This document shows positions 45,869-55,073 of a stretch of 64,000 nt of DNA, piece by piece. Made by a program: the position numbers and the translations under genes. The notes beneath the pieces are model-generated. The model did no database searches. It saw only the letters and a program-made list of their open reading frames with translations, and was not told the DNA's origin. Source of the stretch: Pseudonocardiales bacterium. GTDB taxonomy: Bacteria; Actinomycetota; Actinomycetes; Mycobacteriales; Pseudonocardiaceae. The DNA lies in NCBI GenBank assembly GCA_019241525.1, contig JAFAWY010000014.1, positions 1 through 64,000 of the forward strand, read 5' to 3'. The stretch's first letter is position 1. Each line of letters opens with the position of its first letter.

Positions 45869-46085
45869 TTCGACGGGGAAACGTCGCATCCGCATCATGA
45901 TCGGTTCCATCCCTTCTGGTGCGTTGCGATGGCGCCACACCCATTGCCACGGTCGCGCACGCCCATCCACAGCGACGATCGACACAAACTCGATTTCTAG
46001 GAGCGCGAAACTTCCGCGTAACCCGCAGCGATAAGCGGTTAGGGACGGCGCAACGCTGGCTCTGGTTACTAGGGAGGGGCGCGCA

Positions 46086-46238
46086 ATGCGCGTATCAGAA
46101 GTGTTCATCGGTGGCTGGCGTCCGGCCGATCGAGACGACGACTGGCATCACCATGGCCGTCATCGTCATCACCACCATCGGCATTCGTGCGACCGGTGGG
46201 GCCACTGGCACGACGATGATTGGGATTCCTGGGACTGA
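46086..46238 (+). CDS. 50-residue His/Trp/Asp-rich peptide
   Basis: A short frame preceded by AGGGAGGGG at proper spacing and followed by an eight-bp hairpin. MRVSEVFIGGWRPADRDDDW is the N-terminus; the rest holds twelve His (HHHGRHRHHHHRHS, GHWH), five more Trp/Asp groups (DDDW, DSWD) and a single Cys. It looks like a metal-binding peptide, such as a nickel, zinc or copper chelator, within a metal-related island. Unrecognised; not a known family to me. Confidence 0.6.
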   Translation: MRVSEVFIGGWRPADRDDDWHHHGRHRHHHHRHSCDRWGHWHDDDWDSWD

Positions 46239-46258
46239 TCGTTAATCAAAGGACCAAT

Positions 46259-46289
46259 GGCGGGGCTGCTATCTGCACAGCGCCCCGCC
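46259..46289 (+). terminator. hairpin after His-rich peptide
   Basis: GGCGGGGC, 15-base loop, GCCCCGCC. It lies 21 bases after the peptide stop and supports that frame as a real transcript. No T tract. Confidence 0.5.
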
Positions 46290-46752
46290 GCTGGCATACT
46301 CCGACCCTGAGCTACGCACCTCAGTGGATAACCCCGCCAGCACCGCCAGTGCCCAGCACTGGGATGGCGGGCTCCTTCCGATGATTCAAACTCGCGCGAC
46401 TCTTATGCCTAGGATTCTTAGGCCGTGCTGGCGATTGTTCATGGATAGTGACGGCCCTGCAATATTCGTGACCGCAGCATCGGATCGGTCGGTACGCACA
46501 CTTCCCGGTGGGCACGGATCGCCGCGAGGGAAACTTCGCTCACTTACCGATCCAGGTAAGCACGCTGATATTTACGCGATCTGCCGCGGGAAGACAGAAG
46601 GGGGACCCGATACCTTTGGACAGTCGGCGAGGCTGCCTCGAGCACCCGACTCGTCAAGGTGGACCACCACCCCGGCCTGCTAGGTCTCCGGCTACCAACC
46701 CAGGGGATACCGGCTGGCTGCCCACAGCATCACTTTAAATAGAGCGGCGACG
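46290..46752. other. intergenic, no gene seen
   Basis: Chance frames only between the peptide hairpin and the mscL stop. Confidence 0.4.
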
Positions 46753-47151
46753 TTAGTCGCTGCGCTGCTGTTGGCGGAGTAGGTCGCGGATCTCAGCGAG
46801 CAACTCGACGTCGGTGGGTCCGGCAGGACCGGGCTCCTCGCCGCGCTCCCGGCGTGCCTTGATCATATTCATCGGCAGCACGATCACGAAGTAGACCACC
46901 AAGGCCACCAGCACAAAATTGATCACCGCGGTGATCACCGCCGCGACGTCCACGTAGGTGGTGTCCTTGCCGGGAATGACGGTGAAGCCTAGGCCCGGAC
47001 TATTGGCCGGAGTGATCGCGTTGATCAGTGGCTTGACGACCTTGTCGGTGAACGCTGAGACGACCAACCCGAAGGCCACCCCGATGACTACAGCGACAGC
47101 GAGGTCGACCACGTTGCCCCGCAACAGGAAGTCCTTGAAGCCTTTGATCAT
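46753..47151 (-). CDS. mscL: large-conductance mechanosensitive channel
   Basis: 132 residues. MIKGFKDFLLRGNVVDLAVA, GVAFGLVVSAFTDKVVKPLI (first helix with the gate), NFVLVALVVYFVIVLPMNMI (second helix) and a C-terminal bundle TDVELLAEIRDLLRQQ. Protects against hypo-osmotic shock. A truncated second copy lies at 32966-33166. Confidence 0.95.
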   Translation of the reverse strand: MIKGFKDFLLRGNVVDLAVAVVIGVAFGLVVSAFTDKVVKPLINAITPANSPGLGFTVIPGKDTTYVDVAAVITAVINFVLVALVVYFVIVLPMNMIKARRERGEEPGPAGPTDVELLAEIRDLLRQQQRSD

Positions 47152-47665
47152 CTCAATTTCCTTCCTCCGCCAGCTGAGCAGCGTAATGGAGCAGTGACGA
47201 GGAGCCACCAAAGGAGAACGCCCTTCACCGTCTGACGTCATCTCCGAAGGCAGAAAGCCCTTGCGGGAGCCAAGTGCGTACGGCTCCTAGCGGCGGCGAG
47301 AGCATATTTGTTCGACGGCGCTGCGGTTGTTGATGTAACGCCGCTGGGACAGCTCTGACAAGCGCTGCGGTGTTCAAGCTGGCCGGTGGCCTGCGAAGAT
47401 GCCGATTGATGTTGGTCAACGCTAGGTGGTATTGGGTAGTGCGGTTTGGACCCAATTTGTACCGAGGCAGTGCACGGAGGCCACCGGGCCAGAACCAAGC
47501 GCTTGGATCCGGGCATCCGTCACTATGGGGCGGCTGACGTCCCGGCCACTTCTTGCTGGACGAGGTTCAACTTGCGACTATGGTGAGCACCCAGGGACCA
47601 GAAGGCCCGTCTCGGGTTCGTGGCGTAGAGCCTGACACTGATCAATTCACTCTCACGAGGACGCT
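47152..47665. other. intergenic, no gene seen
   Basis: No readable N-terminal integrase part is found here although the integrase downstream lacks one. Confidence 0.4.
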
Positions 47666-48613
47666 ATGACGGGCGATGATCGGTTCTTTGCGCTATGGGT
47701 CCTCGAAGCGACGACCGGCATGCGGCGCAGCGAACTAGCCGGTGTGCACCGTGACGGAATCGATTTCGACATCAGCACTCTTACCGTCGGCTCGAACCGT
47801 GTCGTGATAGACGGCAAGGTCGTCGAGGAGGACGGCAAATCCGACAACAGCCGGCGCACCATCGCGCTGGATCCCTACACACCCGGCGTGCTGCGTTCCC
47901 ATATGAACATGCTTGACGCCGAACGCGCGGTGGCTGGCGAGCCCTATCAAGACCACGGGCTGCTGTTCTGTTGGGAAGACGGTCGGCCGCCACACCCGGA
48001 CACCATCACTACTCGCTTCAACCGGCTGGCTCAGGCTGCTGGGCTGCCCCGTATCCGGTTGCACGACGTTCGGCACAGTTACGCCACCGCTGGCCGGCTG
48101 GCGCGAGTCGACATCAAAGCATTAAGCCAACGAGTCGGGCACACGTCGGTGAGCTTCACTATGGAGACCTACATGCACGGCGACCTGGAAGTCGACCGCG
48201 AGGTCGCCCAGACGCTGGCCTCGGTGATCCTCGCTGGTCTACCGGACAAGTTGGCTCTGGTGAGACGCTATGAGCGTGGACAGAGCGTTACCAAATCCGT
48301 TACCACTGAACATGAAACAGGCCCGGCCTACGCTGAGACCGGGCCTGTTTTCCCTGGTAGCGGGGGGCGGATTCGAACCGCCGACCTCTGGGTTACGAGG
48401 CGAGTGGCGCCCGTCCCACACGTAACGTCGAGTCTCAGCATGTCCAGTTTAGCCAGGCATGATCGTCCATCGCGTCCCACGTTGTCCACGCTGTCCGAGC
48501 GCTTCCCACAACGTCCTTACTACCGTTTCTACTACGCGGCTGCCGCCTCAGAGATCTCCAGCGCCCGGCGGACATGTCGGAGAAGCCCTAGATTTTGGTC
48601 AGTCTCCTCCTAG
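47666..48613 (+). CDS. tyrosine recombinase/integrase, N-terminally truncated
   Basis: Catalytic domain of a phage-type integrase: LEATTGMRRSELAGV (first Arg), PRIRLHDVRHSYATAGRLA (HxxR), VGHTSVSFTMETYMHG (catalytic Tyr). The arm-binding and core-binding N-terminal domains are missing. ATG 47666 with GAGG six bases upstream would allow expression of the fragment. After about 48310 the frame runs through a terminator hairpin and the tRNA-like repeat (GGRIRTADLWVTRR), so the true C-terminus is probably near there. Possibly a remnant of a mobile element. Confidence 0.75.
   Translation: MTGDDRFFALWVLEATTGMRRSELAGVHRDGIDFDISTLTVGSNRVVIDGKVVEEDGKSDNSRRTIALDPYTPGVLRSHMNMLDAERAVAGEPYQDHGLLFCWEDGRPPHPDTITTRFNRLAQAAGLPRIRLHDVRHSYATAGRLARVDIKALSQRVGHTSVSFTMETYMHGDLEVDREVAQTLASVILAGLPDKLALVRRYERGQSVTKSVTTEHETGPAYAETGPVFPGSGGRIRTADLWVTRRVAPVPHVTSSLSMSSLARHDRPSRPTLSTLSERFPQRPYYRFYYAAAASEISSARRTCRRSPRFWSVSS
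48318..48351. terminator. bidirectional terminator between integrase and tRNA-like repeat
   Basis: CAGGCCCGG, 12-base loop, CCGGGCCTG then TTTTCCC on the plus strand; the minus strand also ends in TTTC. Confidence 0.7.
48363..48399 (-). repeat. attachment-site-like tRNA 3'-half remnant (copy 2)
   Basis: Same 37 bases as 42466-42502 except one in the anticodon position (CGT here, CAT there). On the minus strand it continues CCCCGCT-A-CCA, a plausible acceptor 3' strand, but no AGCGGGG 5' strand is found nearby. Confidence 0.75.
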
Positions 48614-49130
48614 ATGTGGGCGACCTTTCATCCGGGCCACGCACGACACTCGCCGCCGCGCAAGCTCAGATCCTCGCCAATTAAACACACTCGTAGTCCG
48701 GTTCTTCGTCCCGAGATCGGGGTCCGTTTGCGGTCGTCGATGCTGTCCTCAGTGCGTGGGTGTCCGCGTAGTTGAGGTTTTCCTTTGCCGCCCGGGCGAC
48801 GTGGTTGACCACGCTGTGTAGTTAACGGATGCCCACATACCCTGGCCCGCTTGACCGTTCGCGCGTTGCAAACGCCGACGAAGTCGAATAAGTAGATCAC
48901 ATTCTCAGATACGGTGTCCTGTGTCGTTCACATCCCGTAGAGAAATTTCTCATCTAGCCAAGTCGCCTCTGACCTGGCGAGATATTTTTCTGGATGCGGA
49001 AAACTCTCAGGCTATCGGCTAAAACTTTCCGGCCGAAAGGGACAAATCCGGCTTTCCTCGAGAAGCTACAAGATCAGTGCTGTATAACGATCGCATCACG
49101 GAAAGATAACGGAGTGGCCTAGAGGGCGAG
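48614..49130. other. intergenic, no gene seen
   Basis: Leader and promoter region of the large NB-ARC/TPR gene; lower GC toward its end. Confidence 0.4.
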
Positions 49131-52100
49131 ATGGTCATGCCGCATAAACCGGGTAGCAAGGCCTACCGCGAGCAGCAACGAGAACGTCTCGTAAGGCTTG
49201 GAGTGTGCGGCCGTCAAGCCATCGAACAGCTCGTAGCTGACTTGCTGTGCTGTGGATATCGGCCCCGTGAGGCTCGGAGGTTGGCTTGTGAGCTTACCCA
49301 GGACGAGGTCGCCGCGCGCTTCAACCAGCTCAGAAGAGATCCACATGTCCGTACGCGAGGCAGCCGTATCTGCGAGTACGAAAAATGGCCAAAAGGGGGT
49401 GTTCGACCGCCAGTTCGTGTCCTAAAGATCCTGGCTGCCATTTACGACACCACTTGGGACCAACTCGTCGATATTGACGATCTGGAGACGATGCCCGCCG
49501 GTGAATTGCAGGCGTTTCTGGATCTGACCGATCTGCGCCACGGTGATTCTCCGAACCCGTTAGTACCGCGACCAAAAACGGGGCGCCTAAGTGATTCACG
49601 TGACGATGAAAATCGACAGGCTAGCCGGTCGATCACCGAGAATAAATTGGTGACCGTCCCGACGCGCGGATCCTTACCTGAGCGGTCAAGTGGTGGGCTG
49701 CCTGGAGAGATTACGCACTTCACCGGCCGGGATGGTCCGATGGCCGAATTGCGCGAGCGGATCACCGAGCAGACTCCGCAAGGCGCCGTGGTAACTATCT
49801 ATGCTATTGATGGAATGGCGGGAATTGGCAAGACCGCCTTCGCGCGGCATGCCGCTCAGGAATTCGCCAGGAACTTCCCGGACGGGGCAATCTGGGTTGA
49901 TCTGTATGGCCACACTCCCGGCATGGCGCCACGAGAGCCCTCCAGTGCGTTAGAGCAGATGCTGCTTCAGCTGGGCCTACCACCTGAGGCGATCAAAGCC
50001 GACCCGGTCGAACGTCGAGAGCAATGGCGACATTACATCCATGGGCGGCGCATGCTCATCGTGCTGGACAACGTGCTCACCAGCGACCAGGTACTGCCAT
50101 TGCTGCCGGAAGCACCCAGTTGCCTGGTGCTGATTACCAGCCGGCGCAAACTGACCAGTTTGACCGACGCCTACCCCCTCTCGCTGGACGTCCTGGAGTG
50201 GGACGAGGCGGAGCGATTATTTATCAAGCTGGTCGGCCAGCACCGCTGCGACGACCACGAGGCGCTTCGGCAGATCCTGACCGCATGTGGTCGGCTGCCA
50301 TTGGCGATCCGGCTCATCGCTGGACGGCTGCGTCACCACCGCGACGAACTCCTTACCGACGTCGCCGCAGACTTGGCTGATCAGACCGCGGCGCTGGATG
50401 CGTTAGAGGCCGAGCATCTGTCGATACGAGCGGCGTTTCAGTGGTCTTACCAACAACTAACAGATGTGCAGCGTCGCGCTTTCCGTCTGCTCGGGTGGCA
50501 TCCCGGGTCTGCGATCACCCCGGTAGTGATCACTGCGATAGCTGACGTGCCCCCCGCCCAGGGCAGGCGGCTGTTGCGTGAACTTGTGGACCACAACCTG
50601 CTCGAGCAGCTGTCACTCGCGGGCGTTCCCGGCGGTCCGCGATACCGGATGCATGACCTGGTGCGCCTCTACGCTCGAGAACGCGCTGACGCTGAAGAGC
50701 CACCGACTGAGCGGGCGGCGGCGATCAATCGCCTAGCCGGTAGCTATCTGGCGATCACCCGTGAAGCCGACCGGTTGCTGCGTCCGTATGTCACGGATAA
50801 GGGCACAGCTTCCGGAGCTATGTTGGCCTTTGCTGATGCGGTGCAGGCACGCAGCTGGCTGACAATCGAGCGGCTCAATTTGCTCGGATGCATCCGCGCG
50901 CTGAGTCCCACCAGCCAAGCCGCTGACCTAGCGACTGTTTTAGCGGCGCACTTCTACGACTTTGGTTTTTGGTCCGACGTCCGATACCTCCACGGCCAAG
51001 CCTTAACCGCCTACCAGCACCTTGGGGACCAATGCGGTCAGGTGGACACGCTGTGGGGGCTGGGCGAAGTCGAGCACCTCATCGGCGAGTACGGCCAAGC
51101 CCGCACGCACTACACCCAGGCCTTGGCTCTTGCCCGGGAACTTGGTCACCGGCGCGGTGAAACCGACGCGCTCTGGGGACTAGGTGAGGTTGAGCGGCAA
51201 GTCGGCGAATACAGCCAAGCCCGGGAATATCACACCCAGTCCCTGGCCCTCGCCCGGCAACTCGATTACCGGCGTGCTGAAGCCGACGCCCTGTGGGGGC
51301 TGGGACAAGTTGAGCGCCTCGTCGCCGCATACGGCCAAGCCCGTGAATATCTCGCCCAGGCCCTGACCCTTGCCCGGCAACTCGGTTACCGATTCGGTGA
51401 AGCCAATGCCCTCTGGGCACTGGGCCAGGTTGAACGGCTCATTGGCGAATACGGCCTGGCCCGCGACTATTACACCCAGGCCCTGGTTCTGGCCCGCCAA
51501 CTCGGATATCGACGGGCGGAAGCTGAAGCGCTGCGGGGGCTCGGGCAGGTTGAGCGATGTGTTGGCGACTACGGCTTAGCCCGCGACTACTACACCGAGA
51601 CTTTGGCTCTTGCCAGGCAACTCGATTATCGGCGTGCTGAAGCCGATGCGCTGCGGGGACTGGCTCAGATCGAGCGACTCGTCGGCGACAGCAGCCTAGC
51701 CCGTGAATACGATACCCAGGCGCTGATCCTTGCCCGGCAACTCGGTTACCGGCGCGTCGAATCCGATGCGCTACGGGGACTGGGTGAGGATGAGCGGCTT
51801 ATCGGCGAGTACAGCGCGGCCCGCCAGTACCACACTCAGGCGCTGATCCTTGCCCGGCAACTCGGTTACCGGCGCGTCGAATCCGACGTGCTACGGGGGC
51901 TGGGCCACGTCGAGCGCAGTGTTGGCGAATACGGGCTAGCCCGTGAATACCACACTCAGGCATTGAGCCTCGCCCAGCAACTCAGCTATCGATTTGGTGA
52001 AGCCGGTGCCTTAAGGGGACTGGGCCAAGTGCAGCACCTCGTTGGTGAGTACAGCGCGGCCCGTAAATGCCACACTCAGGCCTTGGCCATCGCCCGGCAA

Positions 52101-52517
52101 CTCGGTGACCGGCGCGTTGAAATCGACGCACTGCGGGGAGCGGGTCAATTGGAGCGACTCATCGGCGAACACGGTCGGGCCCGCGAATGCCACACCGAGG
52201 TGTTGGCGCTTGCCCGACAACTCGGCTACCGGCGCGCTGAAGCTGATGCGCTGCGCGAGCTGGGCCACGTTGAATGTAGCGTTGGCGAATACGGCCTGGC
52301 CCGCGAATACCACACGCAAGCGTTGACCATCGCTCGGCAACTCGGTGACCGGCGCGGTGAAGCTGAGGCGCTGTGTGGATTAGGTTACATCGCTGCCGAT
52401 AGCGCACTGCGTGATCAAGCTTGTGAGGTCTGGCGGAAGGCCCTGGAAATTTATCAAGAACTCGCCGTTCCATTCGCCGAGTCCGTTCGCACGGCGATGT
52501 GTCAAGTTGGTTGTTGA
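49131..52517 (+). CDS. STAND-type NB-ARC/TPR protein with HTH-like N-terminus
   Basis: 1128 residues. The N-terminal 115 residues contain LACELTQDEVAARFNQL, RGSRICEYEKWPKGG and RPPVRVLKILAAIYDTTWDQLVD, an XRE-like DNA-binding region. The NTPase has Walker A GMAGIGKTA (228-236), Walker B MLIVLDNV (308-315), sensor LVLITSRRK and an MHD-like RYRMHDLVRLYARE. Residues about 640-1090 are eleven 40-residue tetratricopeptide units (YRRAEADALRGLGQVERLVG pattern) plus a degenerate twelfth. Such proteins act as regulators of secondary metabolism or in defence; the partner is unknown. Confidence 0.9.
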   Translation: MVMPHKPGSKAYREQQRERLVRLGVCGRQAIEQLVADLLCCGYRPREARRLACELTQDEVAARFNQLRRDPHVRTRGSRICEYEKWPKGGVRPPVRVLKILAAIYDTTWDQLVDIDDLETMPAGELQAFLDLTDLRHGDSPNPLVPRPKTGRLSDSRDDENRQASRSITENKLVTVPTRGSLPERSSGGLPGEITHFTGRDGPMAELRERITEQTPQGAVVTIYAIDGMAGIGKTAFARHAAQEFARNFPDGAIWVDLYGHTPGMAPREPSSALEQMLLQLGLPPEAIKADPVERREQWRHYIHGRRMLIVLDNVLTSDQVLPLLPEAPSCLVLITSRRKLTSLTDAYPLSLDVLEWDEAERLFIKLVGQHRCDDHEALRQILTACGRLPLAIRLIAGRLRHHRDELLTDVAADLADQTAALDALEAEHLSIRAAFQWSYQQLTDVQRRAFRLLGWHPGSAITPVVITAIADVPPAQGRRLLRELVDHNLLEQLSLAGVPGGPRYRMHDLVRLYARERADAEEPPTERAAAINRLAGSYLAITREADRLLRPYVTDKGTASGAMLAFADAVQARSWLTIERLNLLGCIRALSPTSQAADLATVLAAHFYDFGFWSDVRYLHGQALTAYQHLGDQCGQVDTLWGLGEVEHLIGEYGQARTHYTQALALARELGHRRGETDALWGLGEVERQVGEYSQAREYHTQSLALARQLDYRRAEADALWGLGQVERLVAAYGQAREYLAQALTLARQLGYRFGEANALWALGQVERLIGEYGLARDYYTQALVLARQLGYRRAEAEALRGLGQVERCVGDYGLARDYYTETLALARQLDYRRAEADALRGLAQIERLVGDSSLAREYDTQALILARQLGYRRVESDALRGLGEDERLIGEYSAARQYHTQALILARQLGYRRVESDVLRGLGHVERSVGEYGLAREYHTQALSLAQQLSYRFGEAGALRGLGQVQHLVGEYSAARKCHTQALAIARQLGDRRVEIDALRGAGQLERLIGEHGRARECHTEVLALARQLGYRRAEADALRELGHVECSVGEYGLAREYHTQALTIARQLGDRRGEAEALCGLGYIAADSALRDQACEVWRKALEIYQELAVPFAESVRTAMCQVGC
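51049..52410 (+). repeat. 120-bp tandem repeats encoding TPR units
   Basis: Eleven in-frame units of 120 bases, each with a CTTGCCCGGCAACTCGGTTA-like core, alternating strongly conserved and variable positions. Recent expansion by duplication is likely. Confidence 0.85.
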
Positions 52518-52987
52518 CCCGGCCGCAAGTCTGGGTTGATCGGCTCATGTAAATCCGCTGCACTGTTCCTGGCCAGCCTCGTTAATGGTGAGCACACGTC
52601 AGCCAGCCTGCAAGACTAGGCGCAACGCTGTCAGTGAACTCATCTGCGATGCGCGTGGCCCTAGGAAACCAGCATGATTGGCTTCTTCCGGTTTACACAG
52701 CACACGGCATCTGCCTTCCATCCTATCCTGAGAGGCCACGCGCCTGAGGAATGACAACCTCACGTGGTCTTATCGGAAACGATCTGCTTGTTAGGTGTGA
52801 ACTTCCGCGCCAACCGGGCAGGATTATGCCTGGTCAAGGCCATCTGGCCAACCGGTGAAATATTTCCATCCGTTGTGATCGACGCGCGGCGCTCGCAGCT
52901 ACAAAGATGATTGATACAGCCGATCGTCCGCGTCAGTCAACCAAAGGGCTCGAGCTGCCTGACCGGATCATGCAGAGGAGGTCAATT
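52518..52987. other. intergenic, no gene seen
   Basis: No supported frame. It ends with an AGAGGAGG site serving the four-codon leader at 52988. Confidence 0.4.
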
Positions 52988-53002
52988 ATGTCGACACAGT
53001 GA
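52988..53002 (+). promoter_or_regulatory. four-codon leader minicistron (MSTQ) coupled to next gene
   Basis: AGAGGAGG lies 6-7 bases before ATG TCG ACA CAG TGA, whose stop overlaps the GTG of the following gene (GTGA). The following gene has no own site at proper spacing, so translation may be by re-initiation. Confidence 0.45.
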
Positions 53003-53253
53003 TACTGCAAGTCCTCGGTGGCATCTTGTTGGTATGCTTTGGGCTCCTCTTAGGCTCAACCTGGACGATTCAGGCGTTGCATCCCAAACTTCGCCGCCAG
53101 GCCGAAGAGCGGCGCAGGCTTAATGAGGAGTGGGCAGCACTTCGCACTGTTCATGAGCAACGACAGCGATGTCCACGTTGTGGAATCCCGATGGATGAAC
53201 GTTACTGGTACATCGCACCCGCGATCGTGAATGAACCACCAGATGACGACTGA
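52999..53253 (+). CDS. small membrane protein with Cys-pair motif
   Basis: 84 residues from GTG 52999. One membrane helix (ILQVLGGILLVCFGLLLGST), a charged helix (LRRQAEERRRLNEEWAALRT) and CPRCGIPMDERYW, a CxxC that may bind metal. ATG 52988 in another frame carries the only good ribosome-binding site. Function unknown. Confidence 0.6.
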   Translation: MILQVLGGILLVCFGLLLGSTWTIQALHPKLRRQAEERRRLNEEWAALRTVHEQRQRCPRCGIPMDERYWYIAPAIVNEPPDDD

Positions 53254-53452
53254 ACAGACTCAACACCACGGAGCTGCCAGGACAAGTCCGACTATTCAAA
53301 AACTCGTCGAAGAGACGCGCGTTCCAGGCGAATTTCGAGACGCACTCTTCTTAATGCAGTACCGTCCAGATGGTTGTTGGCTCGTCAGCACCGGGCCAAG
53401 CAGGCCTGATCAGCGTCATGGTCAGCCCTTAGTCAAGGCGGACTACGCCTAA
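53243..53452 (+). CDS. small hypothetical protein
   Basis: 69 residues from ATG 53243, overlapping the previous stop by 11 bases. TIQKLVEETRVPGEFRDALF and LMQYRPDGCWLVSTGPSRPD look protein-like. Coupling to the membrane protein suggests they belong together. Family not recognised. Confidence 0.45.
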   Translation: MTTEQTQHHGAARTSPTIQKLVEETRVPGEFRDALFLMQYRPDGCWLVSTGPSRPDQRHGQPLVKADYA

Positions 53453-53587
53453 GGTGCCGAGGTGACGAGCGATCCGCGTTTCCGATGACTATCACTGTCG
53501 TGCCCAGTGAGAATGGTCCCGCAACCCGGCACGCCGGGAGGCACGATTGCTCTGCTTGGGTTGGTGACCTCCCCGGCGCCTCTCTGG

Positions 53588-54774
53588 TCAAGTTGATCTT
53601 GATGTGGGGTTGATAGGGTCAGTGGTGGCGGGTCCGGGAAGTGACTTGTCCGAAGAGTCGGTGGTAGGGGTTGAGCCGGCCGCGCTGGATTTTGTCGTCG
53701 CCCCCGGGTGTCGGCCCGGGCCCGTCGCGAGGTCGGGGTGGGCGTCGCGTACCAGGCGGCGGTAGACGACATCGGATAGGCGGCGTTTTAGACAGCGCAG
53801 CGCTTCTCGATGGCTTTTGCCCGCGGCGCGTTTGCCCCGGTAGTAGGCTCGACCGCAGGTGTCGTGGCTGAGTTGAGTGATGGCCATGATGTGCAGGCAA
53901 TGGTTGAGCTGGCGATTGCCGGCGCGAGAAAGCCGGTGGCGGACGATGTCACCGGAGGAGGCCTCGATCGGGGCAGTGCCGGTGTAGGAGGCAAACGCCG
54001 CGGCCGAGCGGAACCGATCGATGCTGCCGACCAGGGCAAGGATCTTGCCGGCCAGCAACGTGCCGATGCCGTGCAGTGCAGTCAAGGTGGTATCGCTGGC
54101 GGCCACCGCGGTGGCGATCTGCGCGGTGGCCGCGGTAATGCGCTCATCGAGCCGGCTGATTTCGCTGATCAGGTCGCTGGCCAGCGCATGCAGGGTCTGC
54201 TGCAAGCGAGCTTGGGGGTCAACGGTGGTGAGCAACTCGGCGGCGGCATGAGCGCTGAGGCGCTGAGGCGCCCCAGCAGGGATGAGCTGGATCAGCAACC
54301 GATGCAGCCGGTTGACCGTCTGAGTGCGGGCCTGAACCAGGTCGTCACGGTGGTCGACCAGGGCACGCAGCGCCAGAGCTGTCTCATCGATGACCAGGCT
54401 GCGCAGCCCGGTTGAGGTCAGCGCGGCGACGCCCACCGACAGCGCATCTGCAGCATCGCTTTTGCGACCGTGCCCTGGGAAAGCAGCCGAACCCGAGCGG
54501 CGAGCTTGGCTGGCACGTCCACCACCGTGATGCCGTCTTCCGACAACCGGGCCGTCAGCGGAGCCCCCAAGCCGCCGGCGCCTTCGATGGCCCAACTGGC
54601 CTGCGGCCACCGTTCGGCAAAACGCCGCAGCTGCTGGTAACCCGCCGGGCTCACCGGCACCCGCAGTGTGGCCACCGGCTGCAACGACGCAGTCACCGCC
54701 GCCGCAGTCCATGACGCCTTGTGCGGATCAATTGCAATGACTACCCGCTCAGTATTTTCCTCCGTACGCGACAC
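53588..54774 (-). pseudogene. IS110-family transposase, frameshifted
   Basis: The N-terminal DEDD part (from GTG 54774: VSRTEENTERVVIAIDPHKA, then VPAKLAARVRLLS) and the C-terminal part (GHGRKSDAADALSVGVAAL onward, with LHGIGTLLAGKILALVGSID and FASYTGTAPIEASSGDIVRH) lie in different frames that join near 54478 with a minus-one shift in CTTTCCCAGGG. Either a one-base deletion or a recoding site; no classical slippery heptamer is in register. The C-terminal Ser is in the TxPIEASSG motif. Confidence 0.85.
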
Positions 54775-55073
54775 CCAACCTCCCCAATGAGCAGTCCACA
54801 CACTCGCAACAAGTGACGGGGAGGGCACACCAACTTTGGGCAGCGCAGGCCTCTCTCTAGCCACTCCACCGGCAGCGGTGGCCGGGACGCAGGCCGAAGG
54901 ACAGTCAGCCCCACCCAGGGCGACAGGTGTGAACCGAGCAAACCCGACCACCGCCTAGAAGACCACGGCTGCAGACCACGACCTCCTTGTCGACGGCACG
55001 CGAAAAATGACCCCGGCGCGGCATCGGCGGATTCCAGTGATCGTCGCAACACCGGAGGTATTCGGGAGTTGCG

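Noticed and set aside
42466-48399. Functional tRNA-Met and tRNA-Thr genes at the two repeats
   Set aside because: Only the anticodon loop to 3' end is tRNA-like. The 5' acceptor strand and D-arm are missing at both places.
51049-52410. CRISPR-like array suggested by regular 120-bp spacing
   Set aside because: Units are contiguous, in frame and encode TPR motifs; there are no unique spacers and no cas genes.
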